A DNA stretch of 40,116 nucleotides from REEB509 sp044370335 (GCA_044370335.1 JBILVS010000011.1:1-40116), one strand, 5' to 3'. Positions 23,608 to 31,604 are shown, counted from the stretch's first letter. Notes: generated by a model not told the origin, from the letters alone. Numbers and translations: made by a program.

Positions 23608-24597
23608 TCACACCTTATCGTAGATGACTTCAAGCGAAGGCTTCTCGACGAAGACCCCACCGCGCATGTCGGCCTGGGTCGCGGGACGCAGGACCACTTC
23701 CCCGCCCACCTGATCGGGCGAGAACAGGCCCAAAAGGCCCTCCTGCGACAAAGGCTTGGGCCGCATCGGGGCCGCTTCGGCCACATTCACCGCGAGCGCT
23801 TCAAACAGAGGACCCCAGCGGTCGCCGGGGCGGCCGATGATCTGGTAATTGGCGGACTTGCGCCGAATGTCCTCGTCCGCCGGGATCGCCGACAACACCG
23901 GAATACCGACAGCCTCCGCAAAGGCCTGCGCCTCGCCGGTCCCGTCGTCCTTGTTGATCAGCATTCCCGCGACGCCGACATTGCCGCCGAGCTTTCGGAA
24001 ATACTCCACTGCCGAGCAGACATTGTTCGCCACATAAAGCGATTGTAGATCGTTGGAGCCGACGACGATGACCTTCTGGCACATGTCCCGGGCGATCGGC
24101 AGGCCAAAGCCCCCGCACACAACGTCGCCGAGGAAGTCCAGCAGGACATAGTCAAAGCCCCAGTCATGGAAGCCGAGCTTTTCCAGAAGCTCAAAGCCAT
24201 GGATGATGCCCCGTCCGCCGCACCCGCGACCCACTTCCGGCCCGCCCAGCTCCATGGCGAACACGCCGTCCCGCACAAAGCAGACATCTTCGATTTTGAC
24301 GTCTTCCCCCGCGAGCTTCTTCTTGGCGGAGGTCTCGATGATGGTCGGGCAAGACTTGCCGCCGAACAGCAACGAGGTTGTGTCCGACTTCGGATCGCAA
24401 CCGATGAGCAGCACCCTCTTGCCCTGCTGCGCCATCATGTAGCTCAGATTGGAAAGCGCGAAGCTCTTGCCGCTGCCGCCTTTGCCGTAGATCGCGATGA
24501 TCTGCGTTTCCTTGGTGACCTCGCTGACAACAACGGGGTCTGGCTCTTGGCGGGCCTCTTCGAGAAGGGCCCGACGGTCCAGCAGCGTGACAGTCAT
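23608..24597 (-). CDS. bchX: Chlorophyllide reductase iron protein X
   Basis: The 329-residue NifH-like protein donates electrons to BchYZ. The P-loop GKGGSGKS is at residues 38-45; Cys126 (GRGCGGRG) and Cys161 (GDVVCGGFG) are the [4Fe-4S] ligands. The frame is open upstream to 24888, but ATG 24597 is chosen because it overlaps the bchC stop as ATGA and gives the conserved BchX length. The C-terminal extension (GGEVVLRPATQADMRGG) distinguishes it from BchL. Confidence 0.97.
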   Translation of the reverse strand: MTVTLLDRRALLEEARQEPDPVVVSEVTKETQIIAIYGKGGSGKSFALSNLSYMMAQQGKRVLLIGCDPKSDTTSLLFGGKSCPTIIETSAKKKLAGEDVKIEDVCFVRDGVFAMELGGPEVGRGCGGRGIIHGFELLEKLGFHDWGFDYVLLDFLGDVVCGGFGLPIARDMCQKVIVVGSNDLQSLYVANNVCSAVEYFRKLGGNVGVAGMLINKDDGTGEAQAFAEAVGIPVLSAIPADEDIRRKSANYQIIGRPGDRWGPLFEALAVNVAEAAPMRPKPLSQEGLLGLFSPDQVGGEVVLRPATQADMRGGVFVEKPSLEVIYDKV

Positions 24598-25532
24598 GCG
24601 CAGGCGCTCCAGTCCAGAACCATTTTGAGACACGTCGAATCCGAGAAGGCGGTGCGGTAGGCGGCTTCCGCCTGCGACGCCGCTTTGTGATGGGTGATGA
24701 GACCAGCGAGCGAGAGCCGCCCTTCGCGGATCAGCACGATCGTCGCCGCGAGATCCTGAGGCGCCCATTCCGCCGCGATCCGCAGCCGCACTTCCCGCAT
24801 AAAGGCGGGGGGAAAGGCGAACTGCACCGGATTGTGATAGAAACCCGCCAGGACAACCTCCCCGCCCTTGGCGAGCCGCCCGATCCATTGGTCGAGCTGC
24901 CCTTGCGCGCCGCTGGCGTCGAGTATGACGCGGTAATCGGACCGCGCATCGTCCGCAGGATCGATGACCCGATAGCCCTCGGCGCCGGAGCGCCGCGCCG
25001 GGTCGATCTCCCAGACCGTGGGCGCCGGGTGTCCTTCGGCGATAACGACCCGAGCCAGAAGACGCCCAAGCACGCCATGGCCCACGATCACGTCCGGAGG
25101 CGCAGCGCCTGCAGCGATCGCGTGCCGCGCCGTAGCGGCGAGCGCGATCAAAACCCCTGTTTCTTCAATACCCTCGGGCAACGCCACGACCCGGGCGCTG
25201 GGCGCGACGACCCGCTGCGCGGCCCCGCCGAACAGGCCCCGCGCCCCGACAAAAGCCGTGGAGCCCGGCACGAACACCGTCTCTCCGATTCGCCCCTGGC
25301 TCGCCCCCCGAGCCTCAACGATCCGGCCCACCGCCTCGTACCCTGGGATCAGCGGGTAACCCATGCCAGGAAAGGGCGGCATCTCGCCCGACCACATCAG
25401 ACGCTCGGTCCCCGTGCTGATCCCGCTGAAGGCGACTTCGACGACGACCTCGTCGCCCCCCGCAGGCTGCAGCTCCACCCGCCGCAACGCCACCTGCTCT
25501 GGACCGTCAAGAACGACTGCAAGGGTATCCAC
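24594..25532 (-). CDS. bchC: 3-hydroxyethyl bacteriochlorophyllide a dehydrogenase
   Basis: The 312-residue protein belongs to the zinc-type (medium-chain) dehydrogenase family. The cofactor-binding glycine motif GHGVLG is at residues 151-156. BchC oxidises the 3-hydroxyethyl group made by BchF to 3-acetyl. The start is taken as GTG at 25530-25532 (protein VDTLAVVLDGPEQVALRRVE), because TGGAGGT lies just upstream; the longer frame from 25613 would cover the promoter sites. The gene begins the bchCXYZ segment of the superoperon and has its own PpsR-like sites at 25582-25625. Confidence 0.95.
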   Translation of the reverse strand: MDTLAVVLDGPEQVALRRVELQPAGGDEVVVEVAFSGISTGTERLMWSGEMPPFPGMGYPLIPGYEAVGRIVEARGASQGRIGETVFVPGSTAFVGARGLFGGAAQRVVAPSARVVALPEGIEETGVLIALAATARHAIAAGAAPPDVIVGHGVLGRLLARVVIAEGHPAPTVWEIDPARRSGAEGYRVIDPADDARSDYRVILDASGAQGQLDQWIGRLAKGGEVVLAGFYHNPVQFAFPPAFMREVRLRIAAEWAPQDLAATIVLIREGRLSLAGLITHHKAASQAEAAYRTAFSDSTCLKMVLDWSACA

Positions 25533-25581
25533 ACACAACCTCCAGGAGGGCCGCCAGGGGCCATTTCGCCACTCCCTCGTG

Positions 25582-25625
25582 TGTAAGGTTAAATAGACAG
25601 CGTCAACTGTCAATCTGAATCGACG
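25582..25625 (-). promoter_or_regulatory. bchC promoter with tandem PpsR/CrtJ-type sites
   Basis: A perfect TGT-N12-ACA site is at 25582-25599. After exactly 8 bp a second, imperfect site begins: TGT (25608-25610), 12 bases, then ACG (25623-25625). Two CrtJ palindromes 8 bp apart are known in the R. capsulatus bchC promoter. A candidate -35 TTGACA is at 25608-25613 on the minus strand and a poor -10 TAACCT at 25586-25591, so the first site would cover the -10. Aerobic and light repression of bchCXYZ is inferred. Confidence 0.65.
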
Positions 25626-25649
25626 CGCCGGACCCTTTTGACGCGCCCT

Positions 25650-26765
25650 TCACGGACGAGCCACGAGCACCCGAAGGAGCGACGGCGTCCGCGTCGCCGG
25701 CATCGCGAACCGGCGAAATCCCGCCTCCCGGAGGAAGGCCTTGAGCTCGGCGGGCCGCCGCGCCCGCCCCCGGCCCATGGCCAGGAGATAGAAGCCGAAA
25801 TAGGCGTCGCTGACGGGGTCAGGCTTCGGCGCCGCCGACATCGGCTCCGCGATCACAAGACGCCCACCGGGGGCCAAAGCCTCGCGGATGCGCAACAGGA
25901 TCGCTTTCACGCCGGCGTCGTTGTGGTCATGCAGGATCCGCACAAGGGTGATGAGGTCATGGCCCTCAGGAAGCGGAGCGGAGAGAAAATCCCCGCCATA
26001 GGCTTGCGACCGCAAAGCGAGCCCCTGTGCGGCAAAACGCGCCTCCGCCCGCGCGGCAACCGCCGGGAGATCGAACACCGCCACGTTGAGCCTGCGCGCC
26101 TTTTGGGCGGCGGCGGCGGCAAAGACCCCCTCCCCTCCGCCGACGTCCAGGAGCTTTCTGTGGCGCCGCACGTCATAGGCAGCAAGAAGGTCAGCCGCGA
26201 CACCGGGCTGGGTCGCAGCCATCAGCGCGCTATAGGGGGACACCGCCTCCGCAGGGCTTTGGCTCGCATTTTCGGCCCCGGCGTATGGCCAAAAGGCCGA
26301 CAGGCCTCTAGCGCCGCCTCCGCTGCGCAGTAAGCCGACCGGATCGACCAGATCTGCGTAGAAAAGCCGATGATGGGCGATCATCTGGCGCAAGCCTGGA
26401 TGACCGAGAAGCACCGCCCCCATCGGCCCCAGGCCGAAAAGGCCGCGCTCTTGCGTCTCCACAAGCTCCAGCGCCGCCGCCGCCCGAAGCAGCCGCAGCG
26501 CGCTATCCTCCGACATCGCCCACATGGAGGCGAGCGCCCCCGCCGACTGCGGGCCTTGATCAAGCGTCTCCAGCACGTCGAGTTGAACGCAAGCGAGCAG
26601 GGTCTGAGAATAGACAAACCCCGCCACGCGATTGAATAAAGCCGCTGTCTGAGAGTGCGCGATGCCGCGCGTCAGCGGAAAATCCGCCGCCCAACGTTGA
26701 AAACCAGGCCACCCCAAAAGCCGGTTTCGAAACGCGCGAAAGCCGTTCTGCAACGCCGCCGCCAC
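25650..26765 (-). CDS. crtF: Acyclic carotenoid (demethylspheroidene) O-methyltransferase
   Basis: The 371-residue protein is a SAM methyltransferase with an N-terminal dimerisation-type domain (to about residue 100) and a Rossmann domain whose SAM loop is LLDVGGGEG (residues 205-213). CrtF methylates the 1-hydroxyl made by CrtC. The start is GTG (26763-26765), directly after the crtE TAA; the ribosome binding site is poor, so translation probably depends on crtE. bchC follows 117 bp after its stop, beyond its own promoter region, so bchC can be read both from this promoter and from crtEF. Confidence 0.93.
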   Translation of the reverse strand: MAAALQNGFRAFRNRLLGWPGFQRWAADFPLTRGIAHSQTAALFNRVAGFVYSQTLLACVQLDVLETLDQGPQSAGALASMWAMSEDSALRLLRAAAALELVETQERGLFGLGPMGAVLLGHPGLRQMIAHHRLFYADLVDPVGLLRSGGGARGLSAFWPYAGAENASQSPAEAVSPYSALMAATQPGVAADLLAAYDVRRHRKLLDVGGGEGVFAAAAAQKARRLNVAVFDLPAVAARAEARFAAQGLALRSQAYGGDFLSAPLPEGHDLITLVRILHDHNDAGVKAILLRIREALAPGGRLVIAEPMSAAPKPDPVSDAYFGFYLLAMGRGRARRPAELKAFLREAGFRRFAMPATRTPSLLRVLVARP

Positions 26766-27635
26766 TTAAGCGGCGCTTCGGGCCAACTGTTTCGGCACAA
26801 GCCGCGCCGCCTGCATCCTGACGATCTCCCGCAGGACTTTCGCCCCGGGACAAGCCGGCACCGAGGCTGCCGCCTCCGCCACCAAGGCGTCCAGCCGATC
26901 AGCGGCGCCCTGAAGCCCAAGCTCGCGGACGGCGCTGGGCCGGCATAAGGCCACATCGCGCCCGGAGCTCTTGCCGCTTTCCTCTTCCGAGGCGATGGCG
27001 TCAAGCAGGTCGTCGGCGACCTGATAAGCCGCGCCCAACCGATCCCCCAGGGCCCGCCAGGGCCCAGGGTCGGCGCCCGCAGCGATGGCTCCCGCCATCG
27101 TAGAAGCCATGAACAAAGCCCCCGTTTTGGCCGTATGATAAGCTTCCCACTCCAGGTGGGTCTCCTGTTCCCAAGCCTGCCCTGCGACAATTCCGGAAGG
27201 CGCGCCGACGCCGCGGGCCACCGCCGTCAGAAGCGCCGCAAGCCGCCGCGGCTGCGCCGCGCCCGCTTTGGCGATGGTTTCAAACGCCAAAACGATCAAC
27301 GCGTCCCCCGCCAGCAGAGCGGTCGGAACCCCAAACTGCCGGTGCACGCTGGGCAATCCCCGGCGCAGGTCCGCGTCGTCAAAACAGGGCAGATCGTCAT
27401 GCACGAGCGACGCGCAATGCAGGAACTCCACCGCGCAGGCCGCTGCGTCCGCCAATTCCGGGACATCGTCGCCGCAGGCGCAGGCCACCGCCAAGAGCAA
27501 AGACGGCCGCACCCGGGCGCCGCCGGGAAACACCGCGTGCTCAAGCGCCGCCGCAAGAAGCGGAGGGACGGGCCCCGCAAGCGCCTGATCCAAGGACGCG
27601 CGCAAGGCGGTCTCGATACGGGCGGTGAAAGCCAT
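26766..27635 (-). CDS. crtE: Geranylgeranyl diphosphate synthase
   Basis: The 289-residue protein is a trans-prenyl synthase with first aspartate-rich motif HDDLPCFDDADLRRG (Asp80-81 and Asp86-87) and second motif ADDLLDA (Asp208-209). It makes GGPP for carotenoids and for the bacteriochlorophyll tail. The extended first motif (DDxxxxD) is usual in bacterial GGPP synthases. The ATG at 27635 faces crtD across a 75-bp divergent promoter that contains a TGT-N12-ACA site, and heads the crtEF-bchCXYZ-puf superoperon. Confidence 0.95.
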   Translation of the reverse strand: MAFTARIETALRASLDQALAGPVPPLLAAALEHAVFPGGARVRPSLLLAVACACGDDVPELADAAACAVEFLHCASLVHDDLPCFDDADLRRGLPSVHRQFGVPTALLAGDALIVLAFETIAKAGAAQPRRLAALLTAVARGVGAPSGIVAGQAWEQETHLEWEAYHTAKTGALFMASTMAGAIAAGADPGPWRALGDRLGAAYQVADDLLDAIASEEESGKSSGRDVALCRPSAVRELGLQGAADRLDALVAEAAASVPACPGAKVLREIVRMQAARLVPKQLARSAA

Positions 27636-27654
27636 CGCTCTGCTCCTGCTGAAC

Positions 27655-27672
27655 TGTCATAGTATTTGGACA
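27655..27672. promoter_or_regulatory. PpsR/CrtJ-type site between crtE and crtD
   Basis: TGT (27655-27657), 12 bases, ACA (27670-27672) gives an exact TGT-N12-ACA. A second TGT begins 8 bp later (27681), with ACA at 27697-27699, one base too far (N13). The sites lie in the 75-bp gap between divergent crtE and crtD and overlap a -10-like TACTAT for crtE (27659-27664, minus strand). Both genes could be repressed together. Confidence 0.6.
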
Positions 27673-27710
27673 CAAAGAACTGTACAGTCAATCGAAACAG
27701 CGGAGCCTCC

Positions 27711-29288
27711 ATGGCGCAGGATGGGTCAGGGCCACGGGTTGTCGTGATCGGCGGCGGCGTCGGCGGCTTGACCGCCGCCATCGATTTGGCGCGCCAAGGC
27801 GCTTCGGTGACGCTTCTGGAGCGCGCCGCGACCCCAGGCGGGAAAATGCGCCAAGTGGCGGTGAACGGCGGCTTGATCGATGCAGGCCCCACCGTCATGA
27901 CTATGCGGTGGGTTTTCGATGGGCTTTTCGCCGACGCCGGCGCGCCCCTTGAGGACCGTCTCGCCTTTACCCCGCTCAAGGTCTTGGCCCGGCATCATTG
28001 GGGCGAGGGAGAAACGCTGGATCTCTTCGCCGATTTAGAACGCTCCATTGACGCCATCGGCGCGTTCGCCGGCGCCGCGGAGGCGCGCGCTTATCGCGCC
28101 TTCGCCGCTGAAGCTCGGCGGGTCTTCACCGTCCTGCGCAAGCCTTTTCTGGAGAGCTCCCGACCAAGTCCCATAGCCCTGACCGGCAGGATCGGTTGGA
28201 ATCGCCTCCCCGATATGCTGGCGCTACGGCCTTTTGAAACCCTCTGGGCGGCGCTTTCGCGCTGCTTCCAAGACCCTCGGCTTCGCCAGCTCTTTGGCCG
28301 TTACGCCACCTATGGCGGCTCCTCCCCTTTCGCCGCGCCTGCGACCTTGATGCTGATCGCTCATGTTGAGCAGGAAGGCGTCTGGACTGTCGATGGCGGC
28401 ATGTATGCTCTGGCGAGGGCGCTTGCGGATCTGGCGACCGAATGCGGCGTCGAACTCCGCTTCAGCGCCCCCGTCGCCGACATCGAGGTCAAGAGCGGCA
28501 AGGCCGTTGGCGTTCGCTTGGAGAGCGGAGAACACGTGCCCGCCGAAGCGGTGCTTGTGAACGCGGACGCCGCAGCCTTGGCCGCCGGGAGCTTTGGGCG
28601 GGCCGCGATATCAGCGGTCGCCCCCATCCCAGCCCGCGCCCGATCGCTCTCGGCGGTCACCTGGGCCATACGCGCCCCGGCCAGCGGCCTGGAATTGGCC
28701 CGCCACAATGTGTTTTTCAGCGGCGACTATGCTGCTGAGTTCCAAACTCTGTCCCGCGACCGCGCAATGCCGCACGACCCCACCATCTATCTCTGCGCCC
28801 AGGACCGCTTCGAACCCGAAAAGCCTGACGGCCTTGGCCCCCAACGTCTTTTAGCCCTGATCAACGCCCCCGCCGACGGCGACGACCGGCCCCTTTCGCG
28901 ATCGGAGATCGATGCATGTCAGACCCGCGTCTTTCAGAGGATGGCGCGCCACGGCCTGATCCTGGAGTCCACTCCGCAAACCCAGGCGATCACGAGCCCG
29001 CAGGACTTCAACGCCCTGTTTCCGAACACGGGAGGCGCCCTTTACGGCCGGGCGACCCATGGCTGGGCAGGGGCATTTCAACGCCCGGCGGCGACAACAG
29101 CTCTGCCCGGCCTCTTCCTCGCGGGCGGCAGCGCCCATCCGGGAGCGGGGGTGCCGATGGCGGCCTTGTCGGGACGGATCGCCGCCTCTGCAATCCGCAA
29201 GCGCCTGGGTTTGACGTCGACCTCGCCCCGGGGGGCTACGCCTGGTGGTATCTCGACGCCTTTAGCGACGACGGCCGCTACGGGCTGA
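27711..29288 (+). CDS. crtD: Hydroxyneurosporene (1-HO-carotenoid) 3,4-desaturase
   Basis: The 525-residue flavoprotein has the N-terminal dinucleotide loop VIGGGVGGLTAA (about residues 12-23) and the conserved C-terminal GLFLAGGSAHPGAGVPMA typical of CrtI/CrtD enzymes. CrtD desaturates C3-C4 of 1-hydroxy carotenoids. The ATG at 27711 is preferred over the TTG at 27666, because CGGAG lies just before it and the TTG would fall in the operator. Conserved sequence ends near 29206; the last about 27 codons (RKRLGLTSTSPRG onward) look unconserved and overlap the crtC frame. Confidence 0.93.
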   Translation: MAQDGSGPRVVVIGGGVGGLTAAIDLARQGASVTLLERAATPGGKMRQVAVNGGLIDAGPTVMTMRWVFDGLFADAGAPLEDRLAFTPLKVLARHHWGEGETLDLFADLERSIDAIGAFAGAAEARAYRAFAAEARRVFTVLRKPFLESSRPSPIALTGRIGWNRLPDMLALRPFETLWAALSRCFQDPRLRQLFGRYATYGGSSPFAAPATLMLIAHVEQEGVWTVDGGMYALARALADLATECGVELRFSAPVADIEVKSGKAVGVRLESGEHVPAEAVLVNADAAALAAGSFGRAAISAVAPIPARARSLSAVTWAIRAPASGLELARHNVFFSGDYAAEFQTLSRDRAMPHDPTIYLCAQDRFEPEKPDGLGPQRLLALINAPADGDDRPLSRSEIDACQTRVFQRMARHGLILESTPQTQAITSPQDFNALFPNTGGALYGRATHGWAGAFQRPAATTALPGLFLAGGSAHPGAGVPMAALSGRIAASAIRKRLGLTSTSPRGATPGGISTPLATTAATG

Positions 29289-30121
29289 CCATCATCGCTT
29301 TCGTCGGCAGCGTGTTTTCGCCTTATTATGCCTGGGACGGCTGGCGCGCGCCCCACAATCACTGCGCCCTGAATGTCTGCCTGTACCGCCTCGATGGCGG
29401 CGCAAGCGCCTGGGCGATGACCGAACGAACCGGCGCCGCCGTCAGCCGCAGCCGCGAGGCCTTCGCCATCGGCCCAAGCCTCGTAGAATGGCGCGGCGAC
29501 ACCTTGCGCATCACGTTCAGCGAGCGCACCGCGCCGATCCCGCAACGCATCACTGGGGAAATCCTGGTCGAGCCCGAGGCCTTCTCCAGCGAGGGCTTCG
29601 TCTTGGACGAACACGCCCGGCATGTGTGGGCCCCAATCGCTCCTAGGGCGCGCGTCAGTTTCCGCGGCCTAAGCCCTGATGTGACGTGGTCTGGCGAGGG
29701 CTATCTCGACAGCAATATCGGCCAAGAGCCTCTCGAACATGGATTTGAAGAGTGGTCCTGGTCCCGCGCCCACGCCGCCGAAGACACCGTGTTGTTTTAT
29801 GACGCGACATGCCGTAGCGGGGCGACGCATCAGACGGCCCTTCGGGTTCTGCCTTCGGGCGACCTGCAGCCAATCGACCCCGCCCCCTCCCACCGCTTGC
29901 CGAAAGGGTTCTGGGGCGTCGGCCGCACCGCCCGCAGCGACGGCGCGCCGCGGCTGCTGAGAACCCTCGAGGATGCGCCCTTCTATCTCCGCACGGCCCT
30001 GCAAGGCGGCATCGGCGCGCAACCAGCCGCCATCATGCATGAAAGCTTGTCGCTGGACCGCCTTCGCAGTCCCCTCGTCAAGGCGATGCTACCTTTCCGG
30101 ATGCCGCGGCGGTTCTGGTGA
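28916..30121 (+). CDS. crtC: Carotenoid 1,2-hydratase (hydroxyneurosporene synthase)
   Basis: The recognisable CrtC domain starts near base 29207 (GFDVDLAPGGYAWWYLDAF, then GSVFSPYYAWDGW and NHCALNV) and runs to the TGA at 30119-30121, about 304 residues. CrtC adds water to the psi-end double bond of neurosporene or lycopene. The start is unclear: in this frame there is no ATG, GTG or TTG between 28919 and 29207. The ATG at 28916 has GGAG 8 bases before it, but would add about 97 Pro/Gly/Arg-rich residues translated out of frame from crtD (373-nt overlap). A CTG (29063), an ATT (29075) or -1 frameshifting from crtD are alternatives. The domain call is firm; the start is not. Confidence 0.85.
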   Translation: MSDPRLSEDGAPRPDPGVHSANPGDHEPAGLQRPVSEHGRRPLRPGDPWLGRGISTPGGDNSSARPLPRGRQRPSGSGGADGGLVGTDRRLCNPQAPGFDVDLAPGGYAWWYLDAFSDDGRYGLTIIAFVGSVFSPYYAWDGWRAPHNHCALNVCLYRLDGGASAWAMTERTGAAVSRSREAFAIGPSLVEWRGDTLRITFSERTAPIPQRITGEILVEPEAFSSEGFVLDEHARHVWAPIAPRARVSFRGLSPDVTWSGEGYLDSNIGQEPLEHGFEEWSWSRAHAAEDTVLFYDATCRSGATHQTALRVLPSGDLQPIDPAPSHRLPKGFWGVGRTARSDGAPRLLRTLEDAPFYLRTALQGGIGAQPAAIMHESLSLDRLRSPLVKAMLPFRMPRRFW

Positions 30122-30244
30122 GGAAGGCTCGGGCGGCGGGTCTGATTTCTTGGGCCGCACCGACCACCACTCGCGGAACGCAAACACGAGAACCACAAAG
30201 GAGAAAATGAAGAACTCGAGAAGGAACAGGTGGTTCGGGTTCAT
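30089..30244 (-). CDS. Small single-span membrane protein downstream of crtB
   Basis: A 51-codon gene encodes MNPNHLFLLEFFIFSFVVLV followed by FAFREWWSVRPKK and a Pro/Glu/Ser-rich tail. Residues 5-24 form one membrane helix, so the protein probably has a short periplasmic N-terminus and a cytoplasmic, Trp- and Arg-rich end. AAGGGG and GGAAAG lie before the ATG (30242-30244). Its 3' end overlaps the crtC 3' end by 33 bp in the opposite direction. It lies 127 bp downstream of crtB on the same strand. I cannot assign a function; small MNPNH-type membrane proteins occur in other alphaproteobacteria, as far as I recall. Reality as a gene is likely but unproven. Confidence 0.65.
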   Translation of the reverse strand: MNPNHLFLLEFFIFSFVVLVFAFREWWSVRPKKSDPPPEPSSPEPPRHPER

Positions 30245-30337
30245 CTTTCCGCCCCTTTGCGCCGCCCAGTCTGATCGTCCGCCGCAGGACCGGGAAAGGG
30301 CCTAAACCCCTTCTCCAAGAAAGACCGCCCGCCTTTA

Positions 30338-30355
30338 GCCTTAAGACGATAAGGC
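30338..30355 (-). terminator. Small hairpin after crtB
   Basis: GCCTTA (30338-30343) and TAAGGC (30350-30355) form a perfect 6-bp stem with a 6-nt loop, starting 17 bases after the crtB stop. There is no T-run on the minus strand, so it may be a weak terminator or an RNA-end stabiliser. Confidence 0.3.
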
Positions 30356-30371
30356 AAAACGACTGAGGGCA

Positions 30372-31475
30372 TCAGGAAGGACTTGGTCTGCCAAACACCA
30401 GCGCCTGTTGCCCTCGTCTCTCAAGGCGATCACGCCGCTCCAGACGATCAAACAGATCAAGGACCATGGCCATGCCCCGCAATTCGCCAGGGGTGTCTTC
30501 CTCGGCAGAACTGCGATTTTGAGACGCGGCCACAGCCTCAGCCAAAGCCCTCTTCCGCCCTGCCTTGATCGGCGCATCCGCGTCGAACGGACGAAGCGCC
30601 AAAACCACAGCGAGGGCGGCGAGTTGGGCTTTGCGCGCGCCCCCGACCCGAGCCCGCCCCGCGATGCTGTCATAGCCCCGGTTCCGAACAGCGACGCCGA
30701 TTTCCGCATAAAGGAGCCGCGCCGCCATGATCGCTGGCCGCACCGCCATCGGCAGCCGCGCGATGGCCTGGTCCGCCCGACGATAACGCCGGTCGGCCCG
30801 CCGCAAGAGCCTCGCGACAACCCGCCCCAAAGCGGGCGAGAACACCGGCGCCCCGAGCCACGCGTCGGGATCAAGGCCCTCCGCCGCAAGCCAATCGCGG
30901 GGCAAGTAAAGCCGGCCCATGCGCGCATCTTCGCCCACATCGCGGGCGATATTGGTCAACTGCATCGCCACGCCGAGATCACAAGCGCGCGAGGCCATTG
31001 CTTGGCCACGTTGGCCCATCAGCGCCGCCATTATGGCGCCGACCGAGCCGGCGACGCGCTCAGCATAGGCCTCCACATCTTCGATGCTCTGATATCGACG
31101 CCCTTCCGCGTCCCAAGACAGGCCCTCAAGAAGCATGTCGAAAGCCAGTCGCGGCACACCATAGGCACCGACCACGTCGGCGAGGCGGCGATCAATGGGG
31201 AAGTCCTCCGGCCGCCCGCCATAGACCCCATCCAGACGCTCCCGCAGTCGAGCGAGAGAGGGTCCCTGCCCACCCTCGAGATCGATCAAGTCGTCACTGA
31301 GCCGGCAAAAAGAATAAACTGCATAAGCCGCCTCCCGCAGCTCCTTCGGAAGCAAAAACGACGCGGCGTAGAATGATCGCGAACCAGTCTGGATCATGGC
31401 CCGACACACCGCCAAGTCTCCCACCCTGGAATGGCCTCCAGAATGCCCCTCGAAACGCCCTCTGGACTGGCTCAT
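30372..31475 (-). CDS. crtB: Phytoene synthase
   Basis: The 367-residue enzyme condenses two GGPP to phytoene. Seen are SRSFYAASFLLP (residues 32-43), the first aspartate motif DDLID (61-65), and the second motif region RDVGEDARMGRLYLP. The frame is open upstream to 31670, but ATG 31475 (protein start MSQSRGRFEGHSGG) is chosen because GGGGAG lies 7 bases before it and it gives normal family length. A perfect TGTCA-N8-TGACA site lies 112 bp upstream, and the gap to crtI is 318 bp, so crtB has its own promoter rather than simply following crtI. The C-terminal Arg-rich tail (ERRDRLERRGQ) is unusual but short. Confidence 0.94.
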   Translation of the reverse strand: MSQSRGRFEGHSGGHSRVGDLAVCRAMIQTGSRSFYAASFLLPKELREAAYAVYSFCRLSDDLIDLEGGQGPSLARLRERLDGVYGGRPEDFPIDRRLADVVGAYGVPRLAFDMLLEGLSWDAEGRRYQSIEDVEAYAERVAGSVGAIMAALMGQRGQAMASRACDLGVAMQLTNIARDVGEDARMGRLYLPRDWLAAEGLDPDAWLGAPVFSPALGRVVARLLRRADRRYRRADQAIARLPMAVRPAIMAARLLYAEIGVAVRNRGYDSIAGRARVGGARKAQLAALAVVLALRPFDADAPIKAGRKRALAEAVAASQNRSSAEEDTPGELRGMAMVLDLFDRLERRDRLERRGQQALVFGRPSPS

Positions 31476-31586
31476 GCCGCCGCTCCCCATAACACCGCGA
31501 GGCGCAACCAAGCGCCGCTTCTCGGCCCAAGCCATCCATCCCGAGGCTTCATCCTGCTGCCGATCGCCAACGCAGGGCGCCACATC

Positions 31587-31604
31587 TGTCAGCCCAGATT
31601 GACA
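31587..31604 (-). promoter_or_regulatory. PpsR/CrtJ-type site upstream of crtB
   Basis: TGTCA (31587-31591) and TGACA (31600-31604) are separated by 8 bases, a full match to the extended PpsR/CrtJ pattern TGTcaN8tgACA. It is the best such site in the window. It lies 112 bp upstream of the crtB ATG. Confidence 0.68.

Noticed and set aside
22144..24048. 634-codon plus-strand ORF opposite bchY and bchX
   Set aside because: Arg/His/Pro-rich translation typical of antisense frames; both sense genes are intact and conserved.
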